A program made the position numbers and the translations under genes. Of a stretch of DNA of 64,000 nt, positions 8,027-17,043 are shown one piece after another. The stretch's first letter is position 1. Every line of letters starts with the position of its first letter. The stretch is taken from NCBI RefSeq assembly GCF_032399705.1, contig NZ_CP135922.1, positions 2,418,001 through 2,482,000 of the forward strand, read 5' to 3'. The DNA is from Paenibacillus sp. BIC5C1 (lineage in GTDB: Bacteria > Bacillota > Bacilli > Paenibacillales > Paenibacillaceae). The notes under the pieces are model-generated. The model made no database searches. It was not told where the DNA came from and saw only the letters and a program-made list of their open reading frames with translations.

Positions 8027-9259
8027 TTAGATCCTCACAGGCGGGTCATAGTAGTCGCTGTACATCAAACGTGTATCGGTGTGTTCGCAGGCAAGTGCAT
8101 ATGCTGCCTGAGCTTGTATATCCAGTTCCAACTGATTATGAACAAAGGTTGATGGTTTCAGTAGTACAGGCAGAGTAGCCGTCTTTTTCATCTGTTTCAA
8201 GAGGCTCTGTCCTTGTGCATTAAAGCCCAGCACCCGAAGATAGGCTGGCCCTTCAGCCAGCTTCTCGGGCGAACATTCGGCCTTGGTATGATTCAGCAGC
8301 AAATGGGTCAGCATACGCTGTAGCTTTGTGCGTGTGTAGCGTTTCGTCTTGAGTGCGTTCAGCAACGCCTCGACTGAAGGCTCCGAAAGTTGAGCAAGTG
8401 TACGGCTCAGCCTGTGTTCGAGTCCTTCCGTGACCTCGGCGATCTGTTCCAGCTCGGAGGCACGGCGTGTAGCCGCGATGTGCAGCAGCGGCTGTGCAAA
8501 GCGCTCCCAGTGCACGGGAGCGCGCCTTTCCTGCCATTCGCGCTGCAGAATGGCAAGGGTTGCCGCCGGCACGTATGGCGCGGCGGCTTCGGGCCCGTCC
8601 GCCATCAACAGGCGGCGGACGGCGGTTGCACTGGCGATCGCCCCCGGTCCGGGCGTCGCCTGATGATACGCGGCACCGGTACGCGCCGCCGTAAAGGGCT
8701 TAATCGCGCTGCCTAGCCGTTGCAGCGCGATCAGGTAGTGCAGCCCAAGCGAATTGTTGGGCTGCCCCAGCAGTGCAGCGGCGTCGTCCGCATCGACGCC
8801 GCCAGGCGCCAGCGCTGCCGCCGCACCTGCGTAAGCGGCGGGGTAGCTGGCGCCTTCCCGCAGGCGGCGCGCGATATGCTCGCGCAGCCCTGCGGGCTCC
8901 ACAGCCAGCACGCGCGCAATGCGCTGCAGGCTGTCCAGGTCGCCGGACTCGCTGCCGAAGCAGAGCGAGTCCACCACGCCCGTGCGGTGCAGCAGGGACA
9001 CCGCGCCAAAGGCGAACCACTCGGCCGGTTGTACAGCATAGGCAACCGGCAGTTCAAGCACCAGATCGGCGCCAGCATGCAGCGCCATCTCAGTGCGTGC
9101 CCTTTTGCCCACGATGGCGGGTTCGCCGCGCTGGAGAAAAGGGCCGCTCATCACAGCCACAACAGCGTCTGCTCCACTGAGCCGTCTGGCTTCACTAAGA
9201 TGATAGACATGTCCGTTATGTAAAGGGTTATATTCAACAATGACGCCAACGGCTTTCAT
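8027..9259 (-). CDS. tmcAL: tRNA(Met) cytidine acetate ligase TmcAL (YlbM)
   Basis: 410 aa. Makes N4-acetylcytidine at the wobble position of elongator tRNA-Met from acetate and ATP (family knowledge from B. subtilis YlbM). The N-terminal nucleotidyltransferase motif is VGVIVEYNPLHNGHVYHL, with MSGPFLQRGEPA and ELPVAYAVQPAEWFAFGAV also typical. The middle of the gene (about 8400-9060) is far more GC-rich than its neighbours and codes for an Ala/Arg/Gly-rich segment. It is transcribed away from yceD. The minus-strand start has a GGAGCG-like site upstream. Confidence 0.92.
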   Translation of the reverse strand: MKAVGVIVEYNPLHNGHVYHLSEARRLSGADAVVAVMSGPFLQRGEPAIVGKRARTEMALHAGADLVLELPVAYAVQPAEWFAFGAVSLLHRTGVVDSLCFGSESGDLDSLQRIARVLAVEPAGLREHIARRLREGASYPAAYAGAAAALAPGGVDADDAAALLGQPNNSLGLHYLIALQRLGSAIKPFTAARTGAAYHQATPGPGAIASATAVRRLLMADGPEAAAPYVPAATLAILQREWQERRAPVHWERFAQPLLHIAATRRASELEQIAEVTEGLEHRLSRTLAQLSEPSVEALLNALKTKRYTRTKLQRMLTHLLLNHTKAECSPEKLAEGPAYLRVLGFNAQGQSLLKQMKKTATLPVLLKPSTFVHNQLELDIQAQAAYALACEHTDTRLMYSDYYDPPVRI

Positions 9260-9456
9260 ATGAGATCGCGCTCCTTTCGGTCAATATTCATTTGCAGTTC
9301 AATCCTTCACTCCTAGCCTGATTATATACCAGCTCATCTTGTTCCATAATAGGACATGGATATACCTTTGTTCAAATCATATCGCAGTGCATACACCGGG
9401 AAAGAGAAGAATCCTGGTGGTAGATATAGCCCGAACCCACCTTCAAAATGCATGAC

Positions 9457-9486
9457 TTGTAGTTTAACTTACAGTAAGCCTATAAT
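9457..9486 (+). promoter_or_regulatory. Candidate upstream promoter for yceD-rpmF
   Basis: TTGTAG, an 18-nt spacer and a perfect TATAAT. It lies 93 bp upstream of the stronger promoter at 9550. Confidence 0.45.
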
Positions 9487-9549
9487 GTATCAGAGATTGA
9501 ATGCGGATTAGGCTCGTCATTTTCAAATAAGGGTGTAAAGTTAAAAGTG

Positions 9550-9579
9550 TTGACAAACGTCTTGAAAAATCGGTATAAT
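9550..9579 (+). promoter_or_regulatory. Sigma-A promoter for yceD-rpmF
   Basis: Perfect -35 TTGACA and perfect -10 TATAAT with an 18-nt spacer. Transcription would start near 9586, leaving a leader of about 160 nt before yceD. Confidence 0.8.
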
Positions 9580-9743
9580 GATTTTTGTTTGTTAAGTCAA
9601 TTTCATAATACTTTTAACGATGATTCGTCAGAATACATACAGTCAGGAATATGATGTGTTGCAAGAGTCAGGCTTGACCTGTATAACTGTCGTAAGGCGT
9701 TTAACTTATATTATGAGATTGGTTTCGTTTGGAGTGATGGGAA

Positions 9744-10250
9744 ATGTTAATGCCATTTCGCAAAGTGGCTACCAGTGACCGCCCCCTGCAGTTCAATGAA
9801 CAGTGGGATATTAAGGAACTGGTTTCTAACCGACAGGATATCACAGCCGTTACCCCGCTGACTGCGGATTTATCTGCAGAACAGAGAGAGGGCGACGTTG
9901 TGGATGTTCATGGCAAACTGACAGTAGGAGTGGACATGTTATGCTCCCGGTGTCTTAAGCCGATTAATGAACATTTTCATATTGATTTTCATGAGCAATT
10001 CAAGCAGGGGAAACAGCCAGAGGAATTGCCCGAAGACGATGATACTTTCTACGTGGATGGAGAGAGCGTTGATCTGAAAGGTTATGCCGAGGAAGCTTTT
10101 CTGCTGGATCTTCCGTTTATACCGCTATGCAGCGATACATGCAAAGGGTTATGCCCCAAGTGTGGCCATGAGCTGAACGAAGGTGACTGCGGTTGTGATA
10201 ACCAAGTTATCGATCCGCGGCTTGCAGGGCTCAAGGATTTTTTTAAATGA
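9744..10250 (+). CDS. yceD: YceD/DUF177 family protein (YlbN)
   Basis: 168 aa DUF177 protein. Homologues almost always precede rpmF, as here, and have been linked to 23S rRNA maturation in other organisms. Cysteines in LCSRCLKP (near residues 55-62) and in the C-terminal CSDTCKGLCPKCGHEL and GDCGCDNQ suggest metal binding. ATGs at 9744 and 9750 are both possible; the upstream GGAG is closer in spacing to 9744. No signal peptide. It is cotranscribed with rpmF 68 nt downstream. Confidence 0.88.
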   Translation: MLMPFRKVATSDRPLQFNEQWDIKELVSNRQDITAVTPLTADLSAEQREGDVVDVHGKLTVGVDMLCSRCLKPINEHFHIDFHEQFKQGKQPEELPEDDDTFYVDGESVDLKGYAEEAFLLDLPFIPLCSDTCKGLCPKCGHELNEGDCGCDNQVIDPRLAGLKDFFK

Positions 10251-10318
10251 GCATGAGTGAAAATCGAACATTGTAACAACTACCTGCAAAGGTTGATTTT
10301 GATAAGGAGGTGGGAATA

Positions 10319-10492
10319 ATGGCAGTACCTCAACGGAGAACGTCCAAGACGCGTCGCGACAAACGTCGCACTCACTTTAAATTGGCTGTACCGGGCATGG
10401 TGAAATGTGAACAATGTGGCGAACTTAAACTTAGTCACCACGTGTGCAAAGTGTGCGGAACGTACAAAGCAAGAGAGATCATCTCTCAATAA
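10319..10492 (+). CDS. rpmF: 50S ribosomal protein L32
   Basis: 57 aa basic protein beginning [19 protein letters not shown], the L32 signature. Two cysteine pairs (CEQCGE and CKVCG) form a zinc ribbon, so this is the zinc-binding form. AAGGAGG lies 9 nt before the ATG at 10319; an in-frame start 9 nt earlier would fall inside that site. A strong terminator follows directly. Confidence 0.96.
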   Translation: MAVPQRRTSKTRRDKRRTHFKLAVPGMVKCEQCGELKLSHHVCKVCGTYKAREIISQ

Positions 10493-10505
10493 TAGCTAGA
10501 CATTA

Positions 10506-10541
10506 AGTAGCACTTCATTTCGATGAGGTGCTACTTTTTTT
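10506..10541 (+). terminator. Rho-independent terminator of yceD-rpmF
   Basis: AGTAGCACTTCAT pairs with ATGAGGTGCTACT (one G-T pair) around TTCG, followed by seven Ts. Confidence 0.92.
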
Positions 10542-10734
10542 AGACTATAACATCGTAAGAATGACCACTTCTACCTGTATTCTATCTTCTTGAACTAAGT
10601 TCAATATACGTTTTGATATTTTAGTAAGGCTCGCTATTGATTGTGTTCAGGGCTATGAAGCCAGGCTCCGCAAGGCAGGATTGTTTTTGTACAGCCAGCC
10701 TTTCTTTTTGAAGCGGGATGAGATATACTATAGT

Positions 10735-10751
10735 TTAGTACCAGGTTCTAA
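10735..10751 (+). promoter_or_regulatory. FapR operator
   Basis: TTAGTACCAGGTTCTAA is a 17-bp imperfect palindrome of the FapR box type (TTAGTACC...GGTACTAA). It directly follows a -10-like TATAGT (10729-10734), so bound FapR would cover the transcription start. On family knowledge, malonyl-CoA releases FapR, coupling the fatty acid operon to precursor supply. Confidence 0.75.
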
Positions 10752-10887
10752 GATTTGACGTTACATAAACATGTACCATGATTCGTGTGAACGACCCTGC
10801 TGAACAGGGATGTAACTATAGAAGCAACGTGAAAAAAATATATTGAACTGACCGGATTAGGCGGTTCCTTAAACGATACAGCGGGGG

Positions 10888-11490
10888 GTGTCAGGCATCG
10901 AACGTGTACCGAAGAGACAGAGGCAGCAGCAGTTAACCAAAATGATCGAAGACAACCCGTTTGTGACGGATCAGGAACTTACACGCCAATTGAAGGTGAG
11001 TATTCAGACGATTCGTCTCGACAGACTGGAGCTTGGGATTCCCGAGCTTCGGGAACGGATGAAACTGATGGCGGAGCGTTCCTATGACCAGGTGCGCTCC
11101 TTGCCCCTGCATGAGATTATCGGTGATATTGTGGACTTGCAGCTGGACAAGAGCGGGATATCCTTGTTTGAGATTAAGGAAGAACATGTATTTTCAAGAA
11201 CGGGCATTGCTCGGGGGCACTATGTTTTTGCACAGGCCAACTCGTTGGCAGTAGCCGTTATTAATGACGAAATTGCTTTGACAGCTTCCGCAGACATTCG
11301 TTTTGTCCGTTCGGTCCATTTGTCTGAGAAATGTATTGCGAAGGCCTATGTGCGATCGATCTCGGGTCAAAAGGGCAAAGCTAAAGTGGAAGTGTTTACT
11401 TATGTGGGTGAAGAAATGGTGTTTCAAGGCAACTTTGTAATCTACCGTTCAGGTGGAGAAGACAGCGTAGAAGGAGGTCATTTGGGATGA
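10888..11490 (+). CDS. fapR: Fatty acid and phospholipid biosynthesis repressor FapR
   Basis: 200 aa. N-terminal DeoR-like helix-turn-helix (VSIQTIRLDRLELGIPELRE) and a C-terminal hot-dog-fold effector domain (HVFSRTGIARGHYVFAQANS and SADIRFVRSVHLSEKCIAKA), which binds malonyl-CoA in characterised FapR. The GTG at 10888 sits in a GGGGGG stretch and is the best available start, though the exact position is uncertain. The stop overlaps the plsX ATG (ATGA). A FapR-type operator lies upstream, so the gene is probably self-regulated together with the fab operon. Confidence 0.93.
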   Translation: MSGIERVPKRQRQQQLTKMIEDNPFVTDQELTRQLKVSIQTIRLDRLELGIPELRERMKLMAERSYDQVRSLPLHEIIGDIVDLQLDKSGISLFEIKEEHVFSRTGIARGHYVFAQANSLAVAVINDEIALTASADIRFVRSVHLSEKCIAKAYVRSISGQKGKAKVEVFTYVGEEMVFQGNFVIYRSGGEDSVEGGHLG

Positions 11491-12482
11491 AAATCGTCAT
11501 TGATGCCATGGGAGGCGATAACGCACCTGCTGCAACAGTAGAAGGTGCGATCGCCGCGGCTACGGAATGGGCGGATACACAGATCGTCCTGGTCGGCGAT
11601 GAAGCCAAGCTGGAACCTCTTCTGAGTCAGTCAGGTGCCAAACCTGCTAATCTGACCATTCGGCATGCTTCCGAAGTGATTGGTTCGGATGATGAACCGG
11701 TGAAGGCAGTCCGTCGCAAGAAGGATGCCTCCATGGTGGTTGCAGGTCGTATGCTTAAGGAAGGCGAAGCAGACGCCATGATCTCTGCGGGAAATACCGG
11801 AGCGCTGATGACAGCCGGTTTGCTTGTGGTTGGTCGTATGGAAGGTATTGAACGCCCGGCGCTTGCGCCCATGATTCCAACGATCGATGATGTGGGTGTA
11901 CTTGCACTTGATCTCGGTGCGAATATGGATGCCAAACCGGAACACCTCGCACAGTATGGTCTGATGGGAAGCTTGTATCGACAAAAAGTGCAGGGAATCG
12001 CGTCACCAAGAGTGGGCCTGCTCAATGTGGGAACGGAGCCGGGTAAGGGGAATGAGTTGACTAAACATGCCTATCCGTTGCTCGAGCAACTTCCAATTCG
12101 TTTTGTTGGTAACGTAGAGGCCCGCGATGTGCTTACAGGCGCATGTGATGTGCTTGTATGTGATGGATTTGCCGGGAATATATTGCTCAAATCTCTTGAA
12201 GGCACAGCGGGTGCCATTTTCGCTTTGCTTAAGGAACAATTCTCATCGTCGCTCAAAAGCAAACTGGCTGCTGCTGTGCTTATGCCTGAGCTGCGCGGTT
12301 TGAAACGGAAACTGGATTATACCGAGCATGGCGGTGCACCACTCCTCGGTTTGAGCAGACTTGTGGTGAAAAGTCATGGATCGGCTGATGGCAATGCCAT
12401 CAAAAATGCTGTGCGCCAAGCACGGATTGCAGTACAGAACCAGCTGGTGGAGAGCATATCTAAGGAAATTAGCGGGAAGTGA
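11487..12482 (+). CDS. plsX: Phosphate acyltransferase PlsX
   Basis: 331 aa. Converts acyl-ACP to acyl-phosphate for phosphatidic acid synthesis by the PlsX/PlsY route; peripheral membrane enzyme. The N-terminus MKIVIDAMGGDNAP is the family signature, and GNVEARDVLTGACDVLVCDG plus LRGLKRKLDYTEHGGAPLLG are conserved blocks. GGAGGTCATTTGGG precedes the ATG, which overlaps the fapR stop by 4 nt. The stop overlaps the region of the fabH start. Confidence 0.95.
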   Translation: MKIVIDAMGGDNAPAATVEGAIAAATEWADTQIVLVGDEAKLEPLLSQSGAKPANLTIRHASEVIGSDDEPVKAVRRKKDASMVVAGRMLKEGEADAMISAGNTGALMTAGLLVVGRMEGIERPALAPMIPTIDDVGVLALDLGANMDAKPEHLAQYGLMGSLYRQKVQGIASPRVGLLNVGTEPGKGNELTKHAYPLLEQLPIRFVGNVEARDVLTGACDVLVCDGFAGNILLKSLEGTAGAIFALLKEQFSSSLKSKLAAAVLMPELRGLKRKLDYTEHGGAPLLGLSRLVVKSHGSADGNAIKNAVRQARIAVQNQLVESISKEISGK

Positions 12483-12490
12483 GTGACGAC

Positions 12491-13480
12491 ATGAATAATT
12501 TGCGCCCGGTAGGGGTTATCGGTACAGGTAAATATGTACCTGAGAAAATTTTGACAAACAGCGATTTGGAGAAAATGGTCGATACGAATGATGAGTGGAT
12601 TGTCAGTCGTACAGGAATCAAGGAACGTCACATTGCTGCACCGGATCAGGCGACTTCGGATCTGGCATACGAGGCAGCTATTAAAGCACTTGAATCTGCT
12701 GGCATGACTGGCAGTGATCTTGATCTGATTATTGTGGCAACTATTACACCGGATTCTTCTTTCCCTTCTACTGCTTGTATTTTGCAAGATAAGCTTGGTG
12801 CCAAGGGCGCTGCGGCATTTGACTTGTCTGCTGCCTGTTCCGGATTTGTATACGGTCTGGCAACAGCAACGAGCTTTATCCAAAGCGGCATGTACAATAA
12901 TGCACTTGTTATTGGTGCAGATTGTTTGTCTCGTATTACTGACTATACCGACCGTAATACCTGTGTGCTGTTTGGCGACGGAGCGGGCGCGGTAATCGTT
13001 GGTGAAGTGCCAGAAGGCCGTGGATTCAAATCATTCGATCTCGGAGCTGAAGGTGCGGGCGGAAGCCTGCTTCAAATGGAGGGCGGAGGTTCACGTCTGC
13101 CGGCATCCGTAGAAACAGTTGAGAACAAAAAACATTACATTTACATGAATGGCCGTGAAGTGTTTAAATTTGCAGTACGGGTGATGGGTACAGCGACAAT
13201 CGAAGTACTGCGCAAGGCTGGCCTGGAGCGTACGGACGTGGATCTGTTTGTTCCTCACCAAGCCAATATCCGGATTATCCAATCCGCAATGCAGCGACTT
13301 GAGCTTCCTGAAGAGAAAGTTGTAGTCAATGTGGATAAATACGCCAACACATCTGCAGCCTCCATACCGCTTGCTTTGGTAGAAGCTGCTGAAGAAGGCC
13401 GCATGAAAGCTGGAGATACCGTGCTTATGGTTGGTTTTGGTGGCGGATTGACGTGGGGCGCATCGGTACTCGTTTGGTAA
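12491..13480 (+). CDS. fabH: Beta-ketoacyl-ACP synthase III FabH
   Basis: 329 aa. Starts fatty acid synthesis by condensing acyl-CoA with malonyl-ACP. The catalytic triad is visible: Cys116 (SAACSGF), His256 (VPHQANIRI) and Asn286 (YANTSAAS). The ATG at 12491 gives MNNLRPVGVIGTGKYVPEK, which fits family length; a GTG at 12479 overlapping the plsX stop is an alternative. In B. subtilis the FabH paralogues lie outside the fapR-plsX-fabD operon, whereas here fabH is embedded in it. Branched-chain primer use is likely from taxonomy but cannot be read from the sequence. Confidence 0.94.
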   Translation: MNNLRPVGVIGTGKYVPEKILTNSDLEKMVDTNDEWIVSRTGIKERHIAAPDQATSDLAYEAAIKALESAGMTGSDLDLIIVATITPDSSFPSTACILQDKLGAKGAAAFDLSAACSGFVYGLATATSFIQSGMYNNALVIGADCLSRITDYTDRNTCVLFGDGAGAVIVGEVPEGRGFKSFDLGAEGAGGSLLQMEGGGSRLPASVETVENKKHYIYMNGREVFKFAVRVMGTATIEVLRKAGLERTDVDLFVPHQANIRIIQSAMQRLELPEEKVVVNVDKYANTSAASIPLALVEAAEEGRMKAGDTVLMVGFGGGLTWGASVLVW

Positions 13481-13507
13481 ACTAGACAGCTGGGAGAGAT
13501 GAATTGG

Positions 13508-14440
13508 ATGGGTAAAATAGCATTTGTATTTCCCGGACAGGGATCGCAGACTGTGGGCATGGCCAAGGACGCACATGAGTCAGTGCCTGCGGCAACAGAA
13601 ATTTTTCGTACAGCAGATGAAACGCTGGGTTTCTCGCTGAGCAATCTTGTTTTTGAGGGACCAGAGACCGAGTTGAAACAGACATCAAATACGCAACCGG
13701 CTCTGCTGACAGCAAGTATTGCATTGCTTGAGGCTTTCAAAGAAAAAGGAATTCAGCCTGATTATATGGCCGGACACAGCCTGGGTGAATACAGTGCACT
13801 GGTCGCGGCGGGCGTTCTTTCGTTCGCGGACGCGGTAAGCATTGTGCGGGCACGCGGTCAATATATGGAACAGGCTGTTCCTGGTGGACAGGGTGCGATG
13901 GCTGCGGTATTGGGTGCGGATCGGGAAGCGCTGGGGGTGCTTTGCCGGGACGTATCCGAAAGTGGTCATGCAGTTGAACTTGCCAACATCAACTGTCCGG
14001 GACAAATCGTGATTTCCGGTGTGAAGGAAGGGGTAGCTGCTGTCGCTGAACGGGTTAAAGAAGCAGGCGGCAAACGTGCCATCACACTTGAAGTAAGCGG
14101 TCCGTTCCATTCTTCCTTAATGAAGGATGCAGCAGAGAAGCTGGCTGAGAAACTGAAAACTGTTTCGTTCTCACCCGGGGCGGTTCCTGTAGTCGCGAAT
14201 GTGACTGCAAGACCTGTAGAGGACGGTAAGGTTCATGATTTATTGACAGCTCAGGTCTATTCTCCGGTTTTATGGGAAGACAGTGTGACATGGCTTATTG
14301 AGCAAGGTGTAGATACCTTTATCGAGATTGGCTCTGGCAGTGTATTAACAGGTTTGATTAAAAAAACAGATAAAACCGTTAAACTGTACAATGTAAACAG
14401 TCTTGAGACGCTCGAAGCAACGGCAGCTGCACTAATTTGA
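13508..14440 (+). CDS. fabD: Malonyl-CoA:ACP transacylase FabD
   Basis: 310 aa. Transfers malonyl from CoA to ACP. The motif FVFPGQGSQ is at residues 6-14, the nucleophile Ser91 lies in GHSLGE, and the active-site His is in GPFHSSLM. GGGAGAG about 9 nt upstream supports the ATG at 13508 rather than the in-frame ATG at 13499, which is too close to that site. Sits between fabH and fabG in one direction with short gaps. Confidence 0.95.
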   Translation: MGKIAFVFPGQGSQTVGMAKDAHESVPAATEIFRTADETLGFSLSNLVFEGPETELKQTSNTQPALLTASIALLEAFKEKGIQPDYMAGHSLGEYSALVAAGVLSFADAVSIVRARGQYMEQAVPGGQGAMAAVLGADREALGVLCRDVSESGHAVELANINCPGQIVISGVKEGVAAVAERVKEAGGKRAITLEVSGPFHSSLMKDAAEKLAEKLKTVSFSPGAVPVVANVTARPVEDGKVHDLLTAQVYSPVLWEDSVTWLIEQGVDTFIEIGSGSVLTGLIKKTDKTVKLYNVNSLETLEATAAALI

Positions 14441-14477
14441 TTAACCATGATTAGATTTGGGGAAAGGAGGAATGATT

Positions 14478-15227
14478 ATGTCTAAACCATTACAAGGCAA
14501 AAATGCGCTCGTTACCGGTGCATCCCGAGGTATCGGGCGCAGTATTGCACTCGCTTTGGCCGAGGCAGGCGCCAACGTGGCCGTGAATTATGCGGGTAGT
14601 CAAGCGGCAGCTGAGGAAGTAGCGGAAGCGATTCGCGCCAAAGGTGTCCAGGCAATTACGATTCAAGCGAATGTTGGCCAGATGGATGAAGCCGAACAAA
14701 TGGTCAAAGCAACGATTGAAGCGTGGGGCAATGTTGATATTCTCGTCAACAATGCTGGAATTACCCGTGATAATCTGATCATGCGAATGAAAGAAGAGGA
14801 ATTTGATCAGGTAATCGAAACCAATCTCAAAGGGGTGTTTAACTGTCTTAAGGCGGTTACGCGTCCAATGATGAAACAACGGTCTGGTAGAATTATCAAT
14901 ATCTCCTCTGTTGTGGGTGTGCTCGGAAATGCTGGACAAGCAAACTATGTTGCTGCCAAGGCAGGGGTCATCGGTTTGACGAAGGCATCTGCACGTGAGC
15001 TTGCCTCCCGCGGCATCACAGTTAACTGCGTTGCACCAGGATTTATTGAGACCGATATGACGAAGGAATTGTCCCAGGAGATCGTGGACAACATGTTGAA
15101 CGGTATTCCGTTGTCCCGTCTGGGCCAGCCGGATGAAATCGCCGGTGTTGTCACGTTCCTGGCTTCAGAAGCTTCATCTTATATGACAGGGCAGACACTG
15201 CATGTTGATGGTGGCATGTACATGTAA
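14478..15227 (+). CDS. fabG: 3-oxoacyl-ACP reductase FabG
   Basis: 249 aa short-chain dehydrogenase that reduces 3-oxoacyl-ACP with NADPH. Cofactor motif TGASRGIG (13-20), NNAG (91-94), and the Ser144/Tyr157/Lys161 triad (NISS and YVAAK). The C-terminal [13 protein letters not shown] is diagnostic of FabG. AAAGGAGG lies 7 nt before the ATG at 14478; two in-frame ATGs upstream would overlap or precede that site. Confidence 0.96.
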   Translation: MSKPLQGKNALVTGASRGIGRSIALALAEAGANVAVNYAGSQAAAEEVAEAIRAKGVQAITIQANVGQMDEAEQMVKATIEAWGNVDILVNNAGITRDNLIMRMKEEEFDQVIETNLKGVFNCLKAVTRPMMKQRSGRIINISSVVGVLGNAGQANYVAAKAGVIGLTKASARELASRGITVNCVAPGFIETDMTKELSQEIVDNMLNGIPLSRLGQPDEIAGVVTFLASEASSYMTGQTLHVDGGMYM

Positions 15228-15289
15228 TTCTTCCGGACTTGAACAATAGTCGGGGAACAGGCGCTGGACGATCCGAAATGCCGGAAAAA

Positions 15290-15306
15290 GGCCGGGTTCC
15301 CCGGCC
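15290..15306 (+). repeat. Strong GC hairpin between fabG and acpP
   Basis: GGCCGGG pairs perfectly with CCCGGCC around a TTC loop. There is no U run, so it may be a processing or attenuation site that separates acpP levels from the upstream genes. A TATAAT at 15351-15356, just before the acpP ribosome binding site, could be the -10 of an internal promoter; a matching -35 is not clear. Confidence 0.5.
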
Positions 15307-15377
15307 GGGAGCCGCATATGTCTTCTATGGCATTTTGCCTGCGATTCTCGTATAATACCAAGGAGGAGGTGAACCGG

Positions 15378-15611
15378 ATGTCCGATGTATTGGAGCGTGT
15401 AAAACGCATCGTCGTCGACCGCTTGGGCGCAGACGAAGCTGAAGTTACACTTGAAGCATCTTTCAAAGAAGATTTGGGTGCTGATTCTTTGGATGTAGTG
15501 GAATTGGTCATGGAATTGGAAGATGAATTCGATTTGGAAATCTCTGATGAAGATGCAGAAAAAATCACGACCGTAGGTGAAGTTGTAAACTACATACAAT
15601 CTCATACCTAA
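15378..15611 (+). CDS. acpP: Acyl carrier protein
   Basis: 77 aa, very acidic. The phosphopantetheine attachment site is Ser37 in [22 protein letters not shown] gives a very strong ribosome binding site 7 nt before the ATG at 15378, fitting a highly expressed protein. A 150-nt spacer with a hairpin and a TATAAT precedes the gene, and a strong hairpin follows, so acpP may also be transcribed on its own. The product carries the intermediates handled by FabD, FabG, FabH, FabF and PlsX. Confidence 0.97.
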   Translation: MSDVLERVKRIVVDRLGADEAEVTLEASFKEDLGADSLDVVELVMELEDEFDLEISDEDAEKITTVGEVVNYIQSHT

Positions 15612-15620
15612 AGTCAATTC

Positions 15621-15652
15621 AGTCCCGCACCTGTTTTCGAACAGGCGGGACT
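15621..15652 (+). terminator. Terminator-like hairpin after acpP
   Basis: GTCCCG and CCTGTT pair with AACAGG and CGGGAC around a short loop. The following CTTCTCATC is only weakly U-rich, so partial read-through into fabF is likely. Confidence 0.6.
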
Positions 15653-15791
15653 TCTCATCATTCATTGGTTTTTCTCATTCCGCAAGCGGCGAAGGTCAAA
15701 CGGATCTTCGGGTCCTGTTTGGCTAGACGTCTACTTGCGGATATTCCCACAAAATACTTGCGTAATGCAGTCGATATAGAGGTGAGTCGGT

Positions 15792-17030
15792 TTGAAACAA
15801 AGAGTTGTAATTACCGGAATGGGCGTAATGACATCGCTCGGAAAAGATTTGGAAACGTTCTGGGGCAGTTTAATGGCAGGCAAGTCCGGAATCTCTCAGA
15901 TTGAGGCGTTTGATGTAAGTGAATACACCACTCAAATTGCAGCCGAGATCAAGGATTTCAACCCGGAAGAGTACATGGATCGCAAAGATGCACGTAAGAT
16001 GGACCGTTTTGTTCAGTTCGCTGTAGCAGCTGGCTTCAAAGCCGTTGAAGACAGTGGCCTGAAAATTGACGAGAATATTGATGCAGAGCGTTTCGGTGTG
16101 TCGATCGGATCGGGTATCGGTGGATTGGGTACTTGGGAGGACCAACATAATGCATTGCTGCAAAAAGGTCCTAAACGTGTAAGCCCATTTTTCATTCCGA
16201 TGATGATCTCCAACATGGCTTCTGGCCAGATGTCGATTTCTCTCGGGGCGAAAGGTCCAAACATCAACGTGGTAACGGCCTGTGCTACAGGAACACACTC
16301 CATTGGAGATTCCTTCAAGCTGATTGCAAACGGTGATGCGGATGCAATGATTTGTGGCGGTGCGGAAGCAACCATTAGACCAACCGGTCTGGCTGGGTTC
16401 TGTGCAATGCGTGCCATGTCTACACGTAACGATGATCCGGCGAAGTCGAGCCGTCCTTTTGATACGGAACGTGACGGGTTTGTTATGGGCGAGGGCGCGG
16501 GAGTTCTGATCCTTGAATCCCTTGAACATGCTCAAAAACGTGGTGCACGAATCTATGGCGAAGTGATTGGTTACGGTCTCACTGGCGATGCACATCACAT
16601 GACGGAGCCTGATCCAGACGGAGCAGCTCGTTGCATGAAGATGGCTCTGCGTAATGCGGGTATCGAACCAGAAGAAGTGGACTATATCAATGCACATGGT
16701 ACATCAACACCTGTAGGTGACAGATCCGAAACGCTTGCGATCAAAAAAGCGTTTGGCGATCATGCGTACAAGCTTGCGGTGAGTTCTACCAAATCGATGA
16801 CAGGTCATATGCTTGGTGCTGCTGGTGGCGTGGAAGCCGTAATCTGCGGATTGTCGCTGACACATCAGACGCTTGCTCCAACGATTAACCTCGAAAATCA
16901 GGACCCGGAATGTGATCTGGATTATGTTCCAAACGTTCCACGTCAAACTAAAGTCAATATTGCCATGTCCAATTCATTTGGGTTCGGCGGTCACAATGCC
17001 ACCATTATTCTCAAAAAATTTGAAGCATAA
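15792..17030 (+). CDS. fabF: Beta-ketoacyl-ACP synthase II FabF
   Basis: 412 aa elongating condensing enzyme. Active-site Cys164 (TACATGTH), the first catalytic His in [11 protein letters not shown], and the second in [13 protein letters not shown]. The start is TTG, supported by GAGGTGAG 8 nt upstream and by [17 protein letters not shown] as a family-like N-terminus. It follows acpP after 180 nt and precedes rnc by 13 nt. Together with fabH it makes this locus a nearly complete elongation module (enoyl reductase and dehydratase are not here). Confidence 0.95.
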   Translation: MKQRVVITGMGVMTSLGKDLETFWGSLMAGKSGISQIEAFDVSEYTTQIAAEIKDFNPEEYMDRKDARKMDRFVQFAVAAGFKAVEDSGLKIDENIDAERFGVSIGSGIGGLGTWEDQHNALLQKGPKRVSPFFIPMMISNMASGQMSISLGAKGPNINVVTACATGTHSIGDSFKLIANGDADAMICGGAEATIRPTGLAGFCAMRAMSTRNDDPAKSSRPFDTERDGFVMGEGAGVLILESLEHAQKRGARIYGEVIGYGLTGDAHHMTEPDPDGAARCMKMALRNAGIEPEEVDYINAHGTSTPVGDRSETLAIKKAFGDHAYKLAVSSTKSMTGHMLGAAGGVEAVICGLSLTHQTLAPTINLENQDPECDLDYVPNVPRQTKVNIAMSNSFGFGGHNATIILKKFEA

Positions 17031-17043
17031 GGGGCTAGTTCGT

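Larger units (their letters stand above)
9260..9743. other. Divergent intergenic region tmcAL / yceD
   Basis: No gene seen. It holds two plausible sigma-A promoters for yceD-rpmF (9457-9486 and 9550-9579), the leader of that transcript (about 9587-9743), and presumably the tmcAL promoter on the minus strand (a TATAAT near 9320-9326 read in reverse). Confidence 0.5.
10493..10887 (+). other. rpmF-fapR intergenic region
   Basis: Contains the rpmF terminator (10506-10541), AT-rich sequence without a gene, a likely promoter with TATAGT at 10729-10734, the FapR operator (10735-10751) and a leader of about 140 nt before fapR. Confidence 0.6.

Noticed and set aside
8253..9223. Several long ORFs opposite or alongside tmcAL
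   Set aside because: They are shadows caused by the high GC of this part; their translations are Arg/Ala-rich and lack start signals.
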